Positions 1 through 7,603 of a DNA stretch of 64,000 bases are shown here, piece after piece. The stretch's first letter is position 1. Each line of letters begins with the position of its first letter. The notes beneath the pieces are model-generated. The model made no database searches. It worked only from the letters and a program-made list of their open reading frames with translations, and was not told where the DNA came from. A program made the translations under genes and the position numbers. Origin of the DNA: Methylobacillus glycogenes JCM 2850 (GTDB taxonomy: Bacteria; Pseudomonadota; Gammaproteobacteria; Burkholderiales; Methylophilaceae); the NCBI RefSeq assembly GCF_000617925.1, contig NZ_BAMT01000001.1, positions 558,001 through 622,000 of the forward strand, written 5' to 3'.

Positions 1-167
1 TGCACCTCGAGCCCACGCTGGATAGCGAGCGGATTGAACTGTTCCGCAAGCAGAAGGAATTCATGTGGATACATGGCCTGCTGGATAGAGATTTTGATCT
101 GGATGCCTGGGTGGATCAACGTCCGCTGCAGGAAGCCCGCAAGTGGCTGACAGAAAAAGCCGCCTAG
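1..167 (+). CDS. DszB-like sulfinate desulfinase, C-terminal part (cut by window edge)
   Basis: Only the last 54 codons are present, read from base 3 and ending in TAG at 165-167. The visible pattern (LDSERIELFRKQKEF, a Gly-Leu-Leu turn, then DFDLDAWVDQRPL) lines up with the C-terminus of the complete DszB-like protein encoded at 16165-17195 (LSAESIEALEGYKNFLLEWG, then DFDVKAWIDPAPL). It also matches the general end of 2-hydroxybiphenyl-2-sulfinate desulfinases. The family either releases sulfite from aromatic sulfinates or, in its periplasmic relatives, binds sulfonates; the N-terminus that would decide between them is outside the window. It precedes two binding-protein genes on the same strand. 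The membership of the SsuA/DszB superfamily is fairly sure, the enzymatic role is inferred. Confidence 0.6.
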   Translation, partial: HLEPTLDSERIELFRKQKEFMWIHGLLDRDFDLDAWVDQRPLQEARKWLTEKAA

Positions 168-236
168 GCCCGCATTAGCGCAAGTTCAAGCATTACAGGA
201 ACGACTAATCCTTCCCAAGAAAACTGTCTCGTTTTC

Positions 237-283
237 AGCGTCCTTTACCCGTCAACGGGCGAGGCGCTGATTTTTTCTCGGAT
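237..283 (+). terminator. Hairpin with T-run after the partial DszB-like gene
   Basis: AGCG-CCT and AGG-CGCT arms with a one-base bulge enclose an inner CCCG/CGGG stem with loop TCAA, followed by GATTTTTTC. It is a plausible Rho-independent terminator between the partial gene and the first binding-protein gene. The rest of the 168-351 gap shows no clear promoter. Confidence 0.6.
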
Positions 284-351
284 TTCACAGAGTGTTCAGA
301 TACCCCCAAACCGGATTTTGAATCAGACCGGACACGCTTTTTGGAGTAAAT

Positions 352-1446
352 ATGTTGAGAAATAAACTACTGGGCCTGGCATTGAGTGCCTGGCTTGCCG
401 TACCTACTGCGCTTTCCATCGGTATTTTGTCCAGCTCAGCCTGGGCGGAAGACACCCCCAAGGTGGTACGCATTGCCGCCGTGGTCTACAACATTGCGGG
501 CAAAACCACTTACCTTAACGGCGCTGCCGTGCTGAAAGAAGGCGGCCTGGAAAAAACCCTGCTCGACAAAGGCGTCAAGATTGAATGGGTGCCAGCCTCG
601 CACTCAGCTGTTGGCCCCATCATCAATGAAGGCTTCGCCAGCGGCAAAATAGACTTTGCCTCTTATGGTGATTTGCCGCCTGTGATTCTCAATGCCTCAC
701 GGCCTACCGTACAACTGGTTTCCCCCTGGGGCCGCAGCGGTAACTCCTATCTGGTCGTACCTGCCAAATCCAAGGCCAGCAGCATAGAAGACCTCAAGGG
801 CAAGCGCATCGCCTTGCACCGTGGCCGTCCCTGGGAAATCGCCTTTGCTAATCTGGTGGAATCCAAAGGCCTGAGCTTCAAAGACTTCAAGATCGTCAAC
901 GTCAACCCGCAAGTAGGTGCAGCGGCCTTGGCAAGCGGCACTGTCGATGGCTTCTTTGGCCTGAACGACGCGCATATCCTGGAGCAGCGTAAAGTCGGCC
1001 GCATTATCTGGTCCACCAAGAGCGCGCCACCAGACTGGAAACTCATGGGCGGGCTCTGGGCCAGCAATGACTTCATCAAGAAGTATCCTGAGCTGACCCA
1101 GACCATAGTCACTGCCTATGTCAAAACCAGCTACTGGACTTCGCAGGCGGCCAACAAAGATGAGTACATCCGCGAATACGCCACCAATGCCTTGCCAGAA
1201 GACGTTATCCGCAAGGATTACGACAATGACATCGTCGCCTGGAAAGACCGCTGGTCACCTTTGTATGACGATGCACTGCTGACGCATTACAAGCGCGTCA
1301 CCAGCTATGCCAAGCAATCTGGCCTGGTGCGTAATGACGTAGACCTGCAACAACTGCTTAATCCCAAATTTGTGGAACATGCGCTCAAGGAGCTCAAGCT
1401 GGAGCACTACTGGGAAAGCAAGCAGGTTCAGGCTAGTGCCAAGTAG
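352..1446 (+). CDS. Periplasmic substrate-binding protein, SsuA/sulfonate type (copy 1)
   Basis: A 364-residue protein with a Sec signal peptide (positive MLRNK, hydrophobic core to about residue 28, cleavage after AWA near 32). The mature part has the two-lobe binding-protein pattern of the SsuA/TauA/NMT1 family: VGPIINEGFASGKIDF and SYGDLPPVILNA in the first lobe, DLKGKRIALHRGRPWE and VNVNPQVGAAALASG in the second. Such proteins deliver aliphatic or aromatic sulfonates, taurine or nitrate to an inner-membrane ABC permease. The next gene is a close paralogue. No ATPase or permease is directly attached, but the importer operon starts 1.5 kb downstream at 2992. The family is certain; the sulfonate ligand is inferred from context. 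Confidence 0.85.
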   Translation: MLRNKLLGLALSAWLAVPTALSIGILSSSAWAEDTPKVVRIAAVVYNIAGKTTYLNGAAVLKEGGLEKTLLDKGVKIEWVPASHSAVGPIINEGFASGKIDFASYGDLPPVILNASRPTVQLVSPWGRSGNSYLVVPAKSKASSIEDLKGKRIALHRGRPWEIAFANLVESKGLSFKDFKIVNVNPQVGAAALASGTVDGFFGLNDAHILEQRKVGRIIWSTKSAPPDWKLMGGLWASNDFIKKYPELTQTIVTAYVKTSYWTSQAANKDEYIREYATNALPEDVIRKDYDNDIVAWKDRWSPLYDDALLTHYKRVTSYAKQSGLVRNDVDLQQLLNPKFVEHALKELKLEHYWESKQVQASAK

Positions 1447-1457
1447 AGCCTAAGCTA

Positions 1458-1488
1458 AGTATTAAATAGGCCGAGTATTAAATAGGCC
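1458..1488. repeat. 16-bp tandem duplication (AGTATTAAATAGGCC plus G)
   Basis: The unit AGTATTAAATAGGCC begins at 1458 and again at 1474, separated by one G. It sits just after the stop codon of the first binding-protein gene. No function can be assigned. Confidence 0.85.
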
Positions 1489-1502
1489 AGGCTATCAATT
1501 TA

Positions 1503-1540
1503 CTCCTGCGCTGCATCTGCCAAGTGATGCAGCGCAGGAG
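1503..1540. promoter_or_regulatory. Perfect 15-bp intergenic hairpin before the second binding-protein gene
   Basis: CTCCTGCGCTGCATC (1503-1517) pairs perfectly with GATGCAGCGCAGGAG (1526-1540) around an 8-base loop. There is no T-run, so it is not a standard terminator. It ends 19 bases before the ATG at 1560 and lies just upstream of the AGGA Shine-Dalgarno sequence. It could block 3-prime decay of the upstream message or act as a processing site that sets the relative level of the two paralogues. Confidence 0.75.
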
Positions 1541-1559
1541 CACCTCATTAGGACATCAT

Positions 1560-2606
1560 ATGAAATTCAAAAACGCTCTCGCGCTACTGGCATTGGGTTC
1601 CTCAGTAGTCTTCCAGCCTGCACAGGCAGAAGAAGCACTCAAGGTAGTGCGCATTGCCTCGGTAGCCACCAATGTGGCTGGCAAAACCGTATATACCGGC
1701 AGCGCCTCGCTGGTGGTCAATGGCACTTTCCCCGAAGAACTGAAAAAGCAGGGCATCAAGGTCGAATGGGTGCCTGCGGCCATGGCCTCGGTAGGCCCGG
1801 TGATTAACGAAGGTTTTGCCAGCGGCAAGATTGATTTTGGTATTTATGGTGACCTGCCACCGATTATCCTGAACGCCAGCAAACCCACAGTGCAACTGGT
1901 AGCGCCCTGGGGCACCACCGCCAACTCTTATTTGGTCGTGCCCAAAAACTCCACAGCCAAAAGCATTCAGGATTTAAAGGGCAAGCGCATTGCCCTGCAT
2001 AGAGGCCGCCCCTGGGAGCTGGCCTTTGCCAATCTGCTGAAGAGTCAGGGCCTGAGCTTCAAGGATTTCAAGATCGTCAACGTGAATCCGCAAGTGGGGG
2101 CCGCAGCCCTGGCCAGTGGCACCGTGGATGGTTTCTTCAGCCTGTTTGATTCTTATATTCTCGAAGATAGAGGTGTAGGCAAAATCATCTGGTCCACCAA
2201 GACTGCCCCTGTCGATTGGAAGTTGATGGGCGGCGTGTGGGCGCGCAATGAGTTTGTGCAGAAAAACCCAGAGGTCACCCAAGCCGTGGTCACTGCTTAT
2301 CTCAGAAGCGTGCACTGGGTAGCGCAGGATGAAAACAAAGCCGCTTATATCCGCGATTATTCCAACAAGATCTATCCTGAAAGCGTTAACCGCCGCGAGT
2401 ATGAGCAGGATAACGTCAGCTGGCGTCAACGCTGGTCACCGCTGTATGACAATGCCCTTAAGGAGCATTACCGCAAGGCGGTAGCTTATGCCAAGGAATC
2501 CGGCCTGACACGTCAGGAGCCTGATCTGGCGCAGATGCTTAATCCGCGCTTTGTGGAACATGCATTGAAAGAACTCAAGCTGGAAGATTACTGGACTGCC
2601 AACTAA
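1560..2606 (+). CDS. Periplasmic substrate-binding protein, SsuA/sulfonate type (copy 2)
   Basis: A paralogue of the gene at 352, sharing long blocks such as GKRIALHRGRPWE and FKIVNVNPQVGAAALASG. An in-frame ATG exists at 1524, but the start at 1560 is preferred: it is preceded by AGGA at good spacing, and MKFKNALALLALGSSVVF followed by QPAQA then begins a normal signal peptide (cleavage after AQA near residue 24). The reading from 1524 would also run through the 15-bp hairpin. Its presumed role is capture of a sulfonate or related anion for the ABC importer. Having two copies suggests different ligands or affinities. A 12-bp-stem hairpin follows the stop. Confidence 0.85.
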   Translation: MKFKNALALLALGSSVVFQPAQAEEALKVVRIASVATNVAGKTVYTGSASLVVNGTFPEELKKQGIKVEWVPAAMASVGPVINEGFASGKIDFGIYGDLPPIILNASKPTVQLVAPWGTTANSYLVVPKNSTAKSIQDLKGKRIALHRGRPWELAFANLLKSQGLSFKDFKIVNVNPQVGAAALASGTVDGFFSLFDSYILEDRGVGKIIWSTKTAPVDWKLMGGVWARNEFVQKNPEVTQAVVTAYLRSVHWVAQDENKAAYIRDYSNKIYPESVNRREYEQDNVSWRQRWSPLYDNALKEHYRKAVAYAKESGLTRQEPDLAQMLNPRFVEHALKELKLEDYWTAN

Positions 2607-2674
2607 TGCTCATGCTCAGCATTCAGTATTGACGGGCTTTTCAGCCTTATTCCTGAAAATTATTACACCCTCAT

Positions 2675-2706
2675 AACAGCACTGCCCAGGCAGTGCTGTT
2701 TCATTT
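2675..2706 (+). terminator. Terminator after the binding-protein genes
   Basis: AACAGCACTGCC (2675-2686) and GGCAGTGCTGTT (2689-2700) form a 12-bp stem with a 2-base gap, then TCATTT. The T-tail is short, so efficiency is uncertain. Confidence 0.6.
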
Positions 2707-2720
2707 CCACCAGCACAAAC

Positions 2721-2736
2721 TGTTTATATAGCAACA
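2721..2736. promoter_or_regulatory. Candidate activator site (UAS dyad)
   Basis: TGTTTATATAGCAACA fits the dyad TGYTGC-N4-GCARCA seen upstream of the other sigma-54 promoters here, with one degenerate half. It lies about 110 bp upstream of the sigma-54 element at 2845, a normal enhancer distance. The rest of the 385-base gap (2607-2991) holds the terminator, this site, the promoter and a leader of about 120 bases. Confidence 0.5.
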
Positions 2737-2844
2737 CTTTAATCCAGGCTGATGGTGGCTGGGCAACAGTTGTACAAGTGCCGCCTTGAGATTTGGCTGC
2801 TAAATGAATGAATCTAAAGCGTTATGGCGATGGCTTGCTGACTT

Positions 2845-2860
2845 TGGCATAGCAATTGCT
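2845..2860 (+). promoter_or_regulatory. Sigma-54 promoter of the ABC importer/TonB operon
   Basis: TGGCATAGCAATTGCT: the GG and GC doublets are separated by exactly 10 bases and the flanks match the TGGCAC-N5-TTGC consensus well. Transcription would start near 2871, giving a leader of about 120 bases to the ATG at 2992. Confidence 0.7.
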
Positions 2861-2991
2861 CATATATAACCAAATTAAATGATCGCCCGTGTCTTATATG
2901 TTTTTTGTAAGACATTATGGCGACAAAGTATTTAGATACCGCATATGCAAAAGGTATTCTGAGACAGCCGTAAACCGAGAAAGAAAGAAGT

Positions 2992-3827
2992 ATGAGCGCA
3001 TCTAACACAGTGCTGAATTTCAAGCGCGATCCAGCACTGCAGGACGAGACGGAAGCGTCAGTCCACCAGTCTTCAACTGCCAGTCAGCCAGTTACGCTGA
3101 CCATCAAGAATGTGGAAAAAAGCTACCAGCTCAGCGGCGAGAGCTTGCAAGTGTTGTCCGGCATCAACCTGGACATACGTGCTGGTGAGTTTATTTCCAT
3201 TGTTGGCGCCAGTGGTTGCGGCAAGTCCACCTTGCTCAAGCTGGTGGCAGGTCTGGACACTCAGTATGGCGGTGACATTGTTTACCAAGCGCACGTATTG
3301 AAGGCACCGATCTTTCTCGCGGCATTGTGTTTCAGGAACACCGCTTGTTTCCCTGGCTGACGGTGGAAGGCAATATCGTCCTGGCGTTTTCTGCCACCGA
3401 CGTGCCCAAGGCCGAACGCAAGCAAAGAGTACAGGAGCAGATCAACCTCGTTGGTCTGTCCGGTTTTGAAAAAGCCTACCCACACCAGATTTCGGGCGGC
3501 ATGTCGCAACGTGTTGCCATTGCCCGCGCCTTGGCGCTGCGTCCGCAACTATTGCTGCTGGATGAGCCGTTTGCCGCACTGGATGCGCTGACCCGGCTTA
3601 AATTGCAGCAAGAGTTGCAACGCCTTTGGGAACACGAGGGGCTGACCACCATTCTGGTCACCCATGATGTCGAGGAAGCGGTCTTCCTTGGCGATCGCGT
3701 TGTGGTGATGCAATCCCACCCCGGGCGCATCAAGCGCATCGTGCCTGTGGATTTGCCACGCCCACGCCTTCGTTCAACCATTGAATTCCAGCGCATCAAA
3801 GAGGATGTGCTGACCGATTTTGCCTAG
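2992..3827 (+). CDS. ABC importer ATPase, SsuB/TauB/NrtD type (frame broken near 3296)
   Basis: All motifs of an import ATPase are present: Walker A GASGCGKST, Q-loop VFQEHRLFPW, signature ISGGMSQRVAIARAL, Walker B LLLLDEPFAALD and H-loop VTHDVEEA. It belongs to the sulfonate/taurine/nitrate group and should power the two permeases at 5898 and 6723. The frame breaks between Gln-101 and the ARIEGTDLSRG stretch, where CAAGCGCACG most likely stood for CAAGGCGCACG (one G lost). With the base restored the protein is about 278 residues and continuous. It is the first gene of the operon behind the sigma-54 promoter at 2845. A non-conserved N-terminal tail of about 40 residues precedes the ABC domain. 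Confidence 0.88.
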
Positions 3828-3862
3828 CGCATTCTGGAATTAGCTAAAGGAGGATATTGCAA

Positions 3863-4690
3863 TTGTCTACTTCTGCCTTGAAGCCTTCTGGTGGCCTGCT
3901 TGATAGCGCTGATCTCTTGCCTGGCAAGGATCAGATCTCCAAGCGGGTGGCCGAAGCCACAAAGCGCATCGATCACGCCTTTGCCGTGCGGCAAAGGGAA
4001 CTGCAGGCCGAGGCGGGCACGCCAGGTGCTGGCAGAAACTATCTGGCCTTAGGCTTGGTAGTGATCGCCGCCCACGTTGTGGGTGCTTATTTCTACATCA
4101 ACAGCCAGCATGTGCCACTTGCGCCCAAGCCCAAGCGTGTAGAAATTGAGATCATCAAGCCGGTGATAGAGCCACCACCCGAGGTCAAGCCGCCACCACC
4201 ACCTCCGCCACCACCACCGAAAAAGGTAGTGAAGCAGCCGCCCAAGCCGCCTCCTGCCTTGAAGACGCCCGTGGCCGAGCCGGATATCAAGCCTGACGAT
4301 ATTGTGGTGCAGGAAAACCGCGTGGCAGAGAAAACCACGGCCCCGGTAGAGGCAGCGCCCCCTGCGCCGCCAGCGCCACCTGCGCCACCGCCCAAGGAAG
4401 AGCCAGTGACAGAAGCCACGGGTTATGCCGGTTATCTGAATAACCCGGCTCCCAAGTATCCGTCATTTGCCCAGCGCCAAGGTTGGCAGGGCACGGTGAT
4501 ATTGCGGGTCAGGGTATTAGCCAATGGTCGTGTAGAACGTGTAGAGATCAAGCAGTCCAGCGGTCGCAAGACGCTGGATGAGGCGGCGATTGAAGCCGTC
4601 AACGGCTGGGAATTTGCGCCATCCAAGCGTGGCAACAAGCCGATTGATGGTTGGGCAACGGTGCCCATCGAATTCAAGATCGCCTCCTGA
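3863..4690 (+). CDS. tonB: TonB energy transducer
   Basis: Order of parts: a long cytoplasmic N-terminus of about 55 residues, one membrane helix (about 59-78, YLALGLVVIAAHVVGAYFYI), a proline-rich periplasmic linker (PPPPPPPPPP and KPPPALKTP blocks), and a C-terminal TonB domain beginning near AGYLNNPAPKYPSFAQRQGW and containing LDEAAIEAVNGWEFAPSKR. It transmits the proton-motive force from ExbBD to outer-membrane receptors. The start is a TTG: AGGAGG ends at 3853, which gives 9 bases to the TTG at 3863 but only 3 to the in-frame TTG at 3857, so 3863 is preferred. It is followed by exbB and exbD and lies inside an ABC importer operon, which is unusual. Confidence 0.9.
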   Translation: MSTSALKPSGGLLDSADLLPGKDQISKRVAEATKRIDHAFAVRQRELQAEAGTPGAGRNYLALGLVVIAAHVVGAYFYINSQHVPLAPKPKRVEIEIIKPVIEPPPEVKPPPPPPPPPPKKVVKQPPKPPPALKTPVAEPDIKPDDIVVQENRVAEKTTAPVEAAPPAPPAPPAPPPKEEPVTEATGYAGYLNNPAPKYPSFAQRQGWQGTVILRVRVLANGRVERVEIKQSSGRKTLDEAAIEAVNGWEFAPSKRGNKPIDGWATVPIEFKIAS

Positions 4691-4729
4691 TTTAGTAGCA
4701 CTCAACTCATTTTGTAAGGAAAGAAAAAT

Positions 4730-5466
4730 ATGTTCGATATTGCAAACTCCAACTCTCTGATCGTGGATAGCGTGCTGTATGCGCTGATTGCCTTCTCCGT
4801 GGTGACCTGGACTCTGTTGCTGGTGAAGGGTTATCAACACTGGCGTGCTGCCAGCCAGACCAAGCGTTACAAAAAGGCTTTCTGGAGCGCCCCCAATATT
4901 CTGGCTGCGGCTGATATTCAGGACGTTGACGGCCCGGCTGCCCGCGTAGCCCAGGCTGGTTTCAACACCCTGCATGATGTAGATGCCCACACCAGCAACG
5001 ATCTGGAGCACACCGGTGACCGTCAGGACTTGCTGGAGCGTTCCCTGCGTCAGCAAATCCTCAAGGAGCGTCGCAGTCTGGATAGCGGCCTGGCTGTGTT
5101 GGCCAGTATCGGTAGTACTCACCATTCGTCGGTTTGTTCGGTACGGTATGGGGCATCATGAATGCGCTGACCAATATCGGCGCGCTGGGCTCTGCCAGCC
5201 TGGAAGTTGTGGCTGGCCCAATTGGTGAAGCGCTGGTAGCCACTGGTCTGGGTATTGCCGTAGCGGTGCCTGCCGTGTTGGCCTTCAACTTCTTCACCCG
5301 TCGCCTGAAGCTGATCAATGGTGATCTGGACGATTTCGCAGCTGATTTGATCCGCCTGTCACGCAAGGCCAACTTTGCCAGCAAGCAGTTAGATACTTCT
5401 GCTGCCAAGCACCAGGCTGATAACGCATCTTCTGTTGTTAAACTCAAGAATGAGGCATACGCATAA
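4730..5466 (+). CDS. exbB: ExbB proton-channel subunit (frame broken near 5118)
   Basis: An inner-membrane MotA/TolQ/ExbB-family protein with three membrane helices: the first at about residues 10-28 ([23 protein letters not shown]), the others in the second half ([14 protein letters not shown] and [23 protein letters not shown]). It forms the pentameric channel that energises TonB. The first part ends in SIGST and the second resumes at [11 protein letters not shown]; the family sequence is [14 protein letters not shown], so one base is missing in ACTCACCATTC. Corrected length is about 245 residues. Its stop codon overlaps the exbD ATG (TAATG), which implies translational coupling. Confidence 0.9.
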
Positions 5467-5873
5467 TGGCTTTTTCCTCTACCACTGAAAGCGATGAAGT
5501 ATTAAGCGAGATCAATATCACCCCCTTGGTGGACGTGATGTTGGTATTGCTGGTGGCTTTCATCGTCACTATCCCGGTGCTTAACAACGCCATTACCGTC
5601 AACCTGCCCAAAACCGCAGCAACCCAGCCACCCGAGCCTAAAAAGCCAGTGACTGTCAGCGTTGATGCCCAGGGCAAGGTGTTTGTAGACAAGCAGGAAC
5701 TGGCGCTGGACAAGCTGGAGCCAGAACTCAAGGCACGTCAGGCCGCCAACCCTGATCTGGCGCTGCACTTGAGCTCTGATGAGTCCGTCAATTATGGCGT
5801 GGTGGCCAAGGTCATGGCCTCGATTGAACGTGCTGGCATTACCAAGCTTGCTGTATTGACCCAGGCTGAATAG
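5466..5873 (+). CDS. exbD: ExbD proton-channel subunit
   Basis: A 135-residue ExbD/TolR protein: a cytoplasmic N-terminus ([20 protein letters not shown]), one membrane helix at about 21-42 (LVDVMLVLLVAFIVTIPVL) with the proton-carrying Asp in LVDVMLVL, and a periplasmic domain. The frame is intact. It starts within the exbB stop codon and is followed 24 bases later by the first permease gene. Together with tonB and exbB it forms a dedicated TonB motor, probably serving the two TonB-dependent receptors encoded at 21299 and 31277. Confidence 0.92.
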   Translation: MAFSSTTESDEVLSEINITPLVDVMLVLLVAFIVTIPVLNNAITVNLPKTAATQPPEPKKPVTVSVDAQGKVFVDKQELALDKLEPELKARQAANPDLALHLSSDESVNYGVVAKVMASIERAGITKLAVLTQAE

Positions 5874-5897
5874 CCAAAGGCCGGAGAACGTTACGTC

Positions 5898-6719
5898 ATG
5901 AGTATAGGCATCCGGGTCGCACTTGGCATCAACCAGGCCGACCCCGTTTTCCGCCGCCGCAGTCGTCTGCGGTTGGCGGCCCTGATTTCCCCGCTGCTGT
6001 TCCTGCTGGTCTGGGCCTGGGTGACCAAGCTGGAAATTTTCTCGCCACAGTTGCTGGTTTCCCCATTGGAAGTGCTGCGTAGCCTGCATGAGTTGCTGGA
6101 TTCCGGCGAGTTGTGGGATCACCTTTCTGTGAGTCTGTCGCGCTTAGGTCTGGGCTTTGTGCTCGGTGCCAGCTCTGGCTTGCTGTTTGGCATACTCATG
6201 GCCTTGTCGCGCACGGTGGAAGATTTCTTCTCACCCCTGTTCCAGGCGCTGCGTCAGGTGCCCACCATCGCCTTGATTCCTATCTTCATCCTGCTGTTTG
6301 GTATTGAAGAACTGTTCAAGATTGCGATTGTCACCAAGGCGGCTTTCTTTACTGTGGCCTTGTCATCGTATGAAGCCACCAAAGGTGTGCCCAAGAATTA
6401 TTTCGAGGTGGCGCAGGCTTACAAGCTGCCCACCTGGACTTTGTATTCCAAAGTGGTGATCCCGGCGATTTTGCCGCCTATACTCACTGGCTTCCGCATT
6501 GCCTTCTCGCGCTCCTGGACCATACTGGTGGCGGCAGAGTTGCTCGCGGCCGATAGTGGCCTGGGACATATGATGCAGATGGGCCGTGAAGTGTTCCGCA
6601 TTGATATTGTCATGGTTGGCGTGGTGCTGACCGGGCTGATAGGCTTTGGCATAGACCGCATTTTCAAGTGGGGTGAAGCCAACCTCATCCCCTGGCGCAA
6701 GACTGAAGGAAAGCAATAA
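5898..6719 (+). CDS. ABC importer permease, SsuC/TauC type (permease 1)
   Basis: A 273-residue permease with about six membrane helices and the EAA loop motif near EATKGVPKNYFEVAQAYKLP. It belongs to the binding-protein-dependent permease family for sulfonates, taurine and nitrate. The first helix is around residues 29-47 (LRLAALISPLLFLLVWAWV). GGAGAACGTTACGTC precedes the ATG. It is separated from the second permease by only 3 bases, so the two probably form a heterodimeric channel driven by the ATPase at 2992. Confidence 0.88.
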   Translation: MSIGIRVALGINQADPVFRRRSRLRLAALISPLLFLLVWAWVTKLEIFSPQLLVSPLEVLRSLHELLDSGELWDHLSVSLSRLGLGFVLGASSGLLFGILMALSRTVEDFFSPLFQALRQVPTIALIPIFILLFGIEELFKIAIVTKAAFFTVALSSYEATKGVPKNYFEVAQAYKLPTWTLYSKVVIPAILPPILTGFRIAFSRSWTILVAAELLAADSGLGHMMQMGREVFRIDIVMVGVVLTGLIGFGIDRIFKWGEANLIPWRKTEGKQ

Positions 6720-6722
6720 GCC

Positions 6723-7504
6723 ATGAGCCAGAATACTGTTTCAAGATTCCAGTTCCTGCGCAGTGCGCGCGGCTGGGTGCTGCCAGTGGCGCTGCTGCTG
6801 GTGTGGGAGTTTATGTCGCGCCAGAGTGCCGAGCATTCTTATGCTTTTGCCTCTATTTCGCAGATTTTCCATGGGCTGGTTGAGATTATCTCCACCGGAG
6901 AGTTGCAGCAGGGGATAGCCGCCAGCGTGCAGCGCGCCTTGCTGGGCTTGCTGATTGGTGGCTCGGCTGGCTTTGTGGTCGGTGCCATTATGTCTTCATG
7001 CGTGTGGCCGATGTGTTGATAGGCCCCCTCTACCATATGCTGCGTCAGGTGCCGTTGATGGGCCTGGTGCCACTGTTCAGCCTGTGGCTGGGCAATGGTG
7101 ACCCTTCCAAACTCACGGTAGTGTGCCTATCGGCGTTTTATCCGCTGGTGCTGGCAACTTATGAAAGCTTGCATCAGGTTGAAGGCAAGTATCGTGAAGT
7201 AGGCGATGTCTACAAGCTGGGCAAGTGGCGCACTTTCTACAAGATATTGCTGCCTGCGGCATTGCCCAATATCTTTACAGGTATTTCCTTTGCGCTGGCG
7301 TTTGCCTGGCTGGCGACCATAGGCAGTGAAATCCTGTTTGCGGCAGGGGCCGGTCTGGGCAATATCATGATGAATGCCCAAGCTGCCTCGCGCATGGATA
7401 TCCTGATTATTCTCACGGCGCTGATAGGGCTGCTGGGCTTTTTGATGAACTTCTTCATCAATCGTGCCGGGCGCTATTTGTTCCGCTGGCGCAATCTGCG
7501 GTAG
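6723..7504 (+). CDS. ABC importer permease, SsuC/TauC type (permease 2; frame broken near 7002)
   Basis: Homologous to the preceding permease, with membrane helices at both ends and the EAA loop around ESLHQVEGKYREVGDVYKLGKW. The first segment runs to GFVVGAIMS and the second continues as FMRVADVLIGPLYHMLRQVP. One base is missing in ATGTCTTCATGCG (probably TCNTTCATG). The corrected protein is about 261 residues. It closes the importer operon. Sulfonate importers normally use one permease gene, so two adjacent distinct permeases point to a heterodimer. Confidence 0.87.
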
Positions 7505-7527
7505 TCTTTAGCCCTGATTTGTAATCC

Positions 7528-7557
7528 GCTGACGGCAGCGCTTGCGCTGCCGTCAGC
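7528..7557. promoter_or_regulatory. 13-bp inverted repeat between permease 2 and the ABC exporter
   Basis: GCTGACGGCAGCG (7528-7540) pairs with CGCTGCCGTCAGC (7545-7557) around CTTG. No T-run follows on either strand, so it may be a processing or stabilising hairpin or a weak terminator. Confidence 0.6.
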
Positions 7558-7603
7558 ATGTCTGCGTTCTGATATTGGTGATGTTGACCTGCGAAAGTCT
7601 TGT

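Noticed and set aside
4093-4419. Minus-strand glycine-rich ORF of 108 codons
   Set aside because: It is the antisense of the proline-rich linker of tonB.
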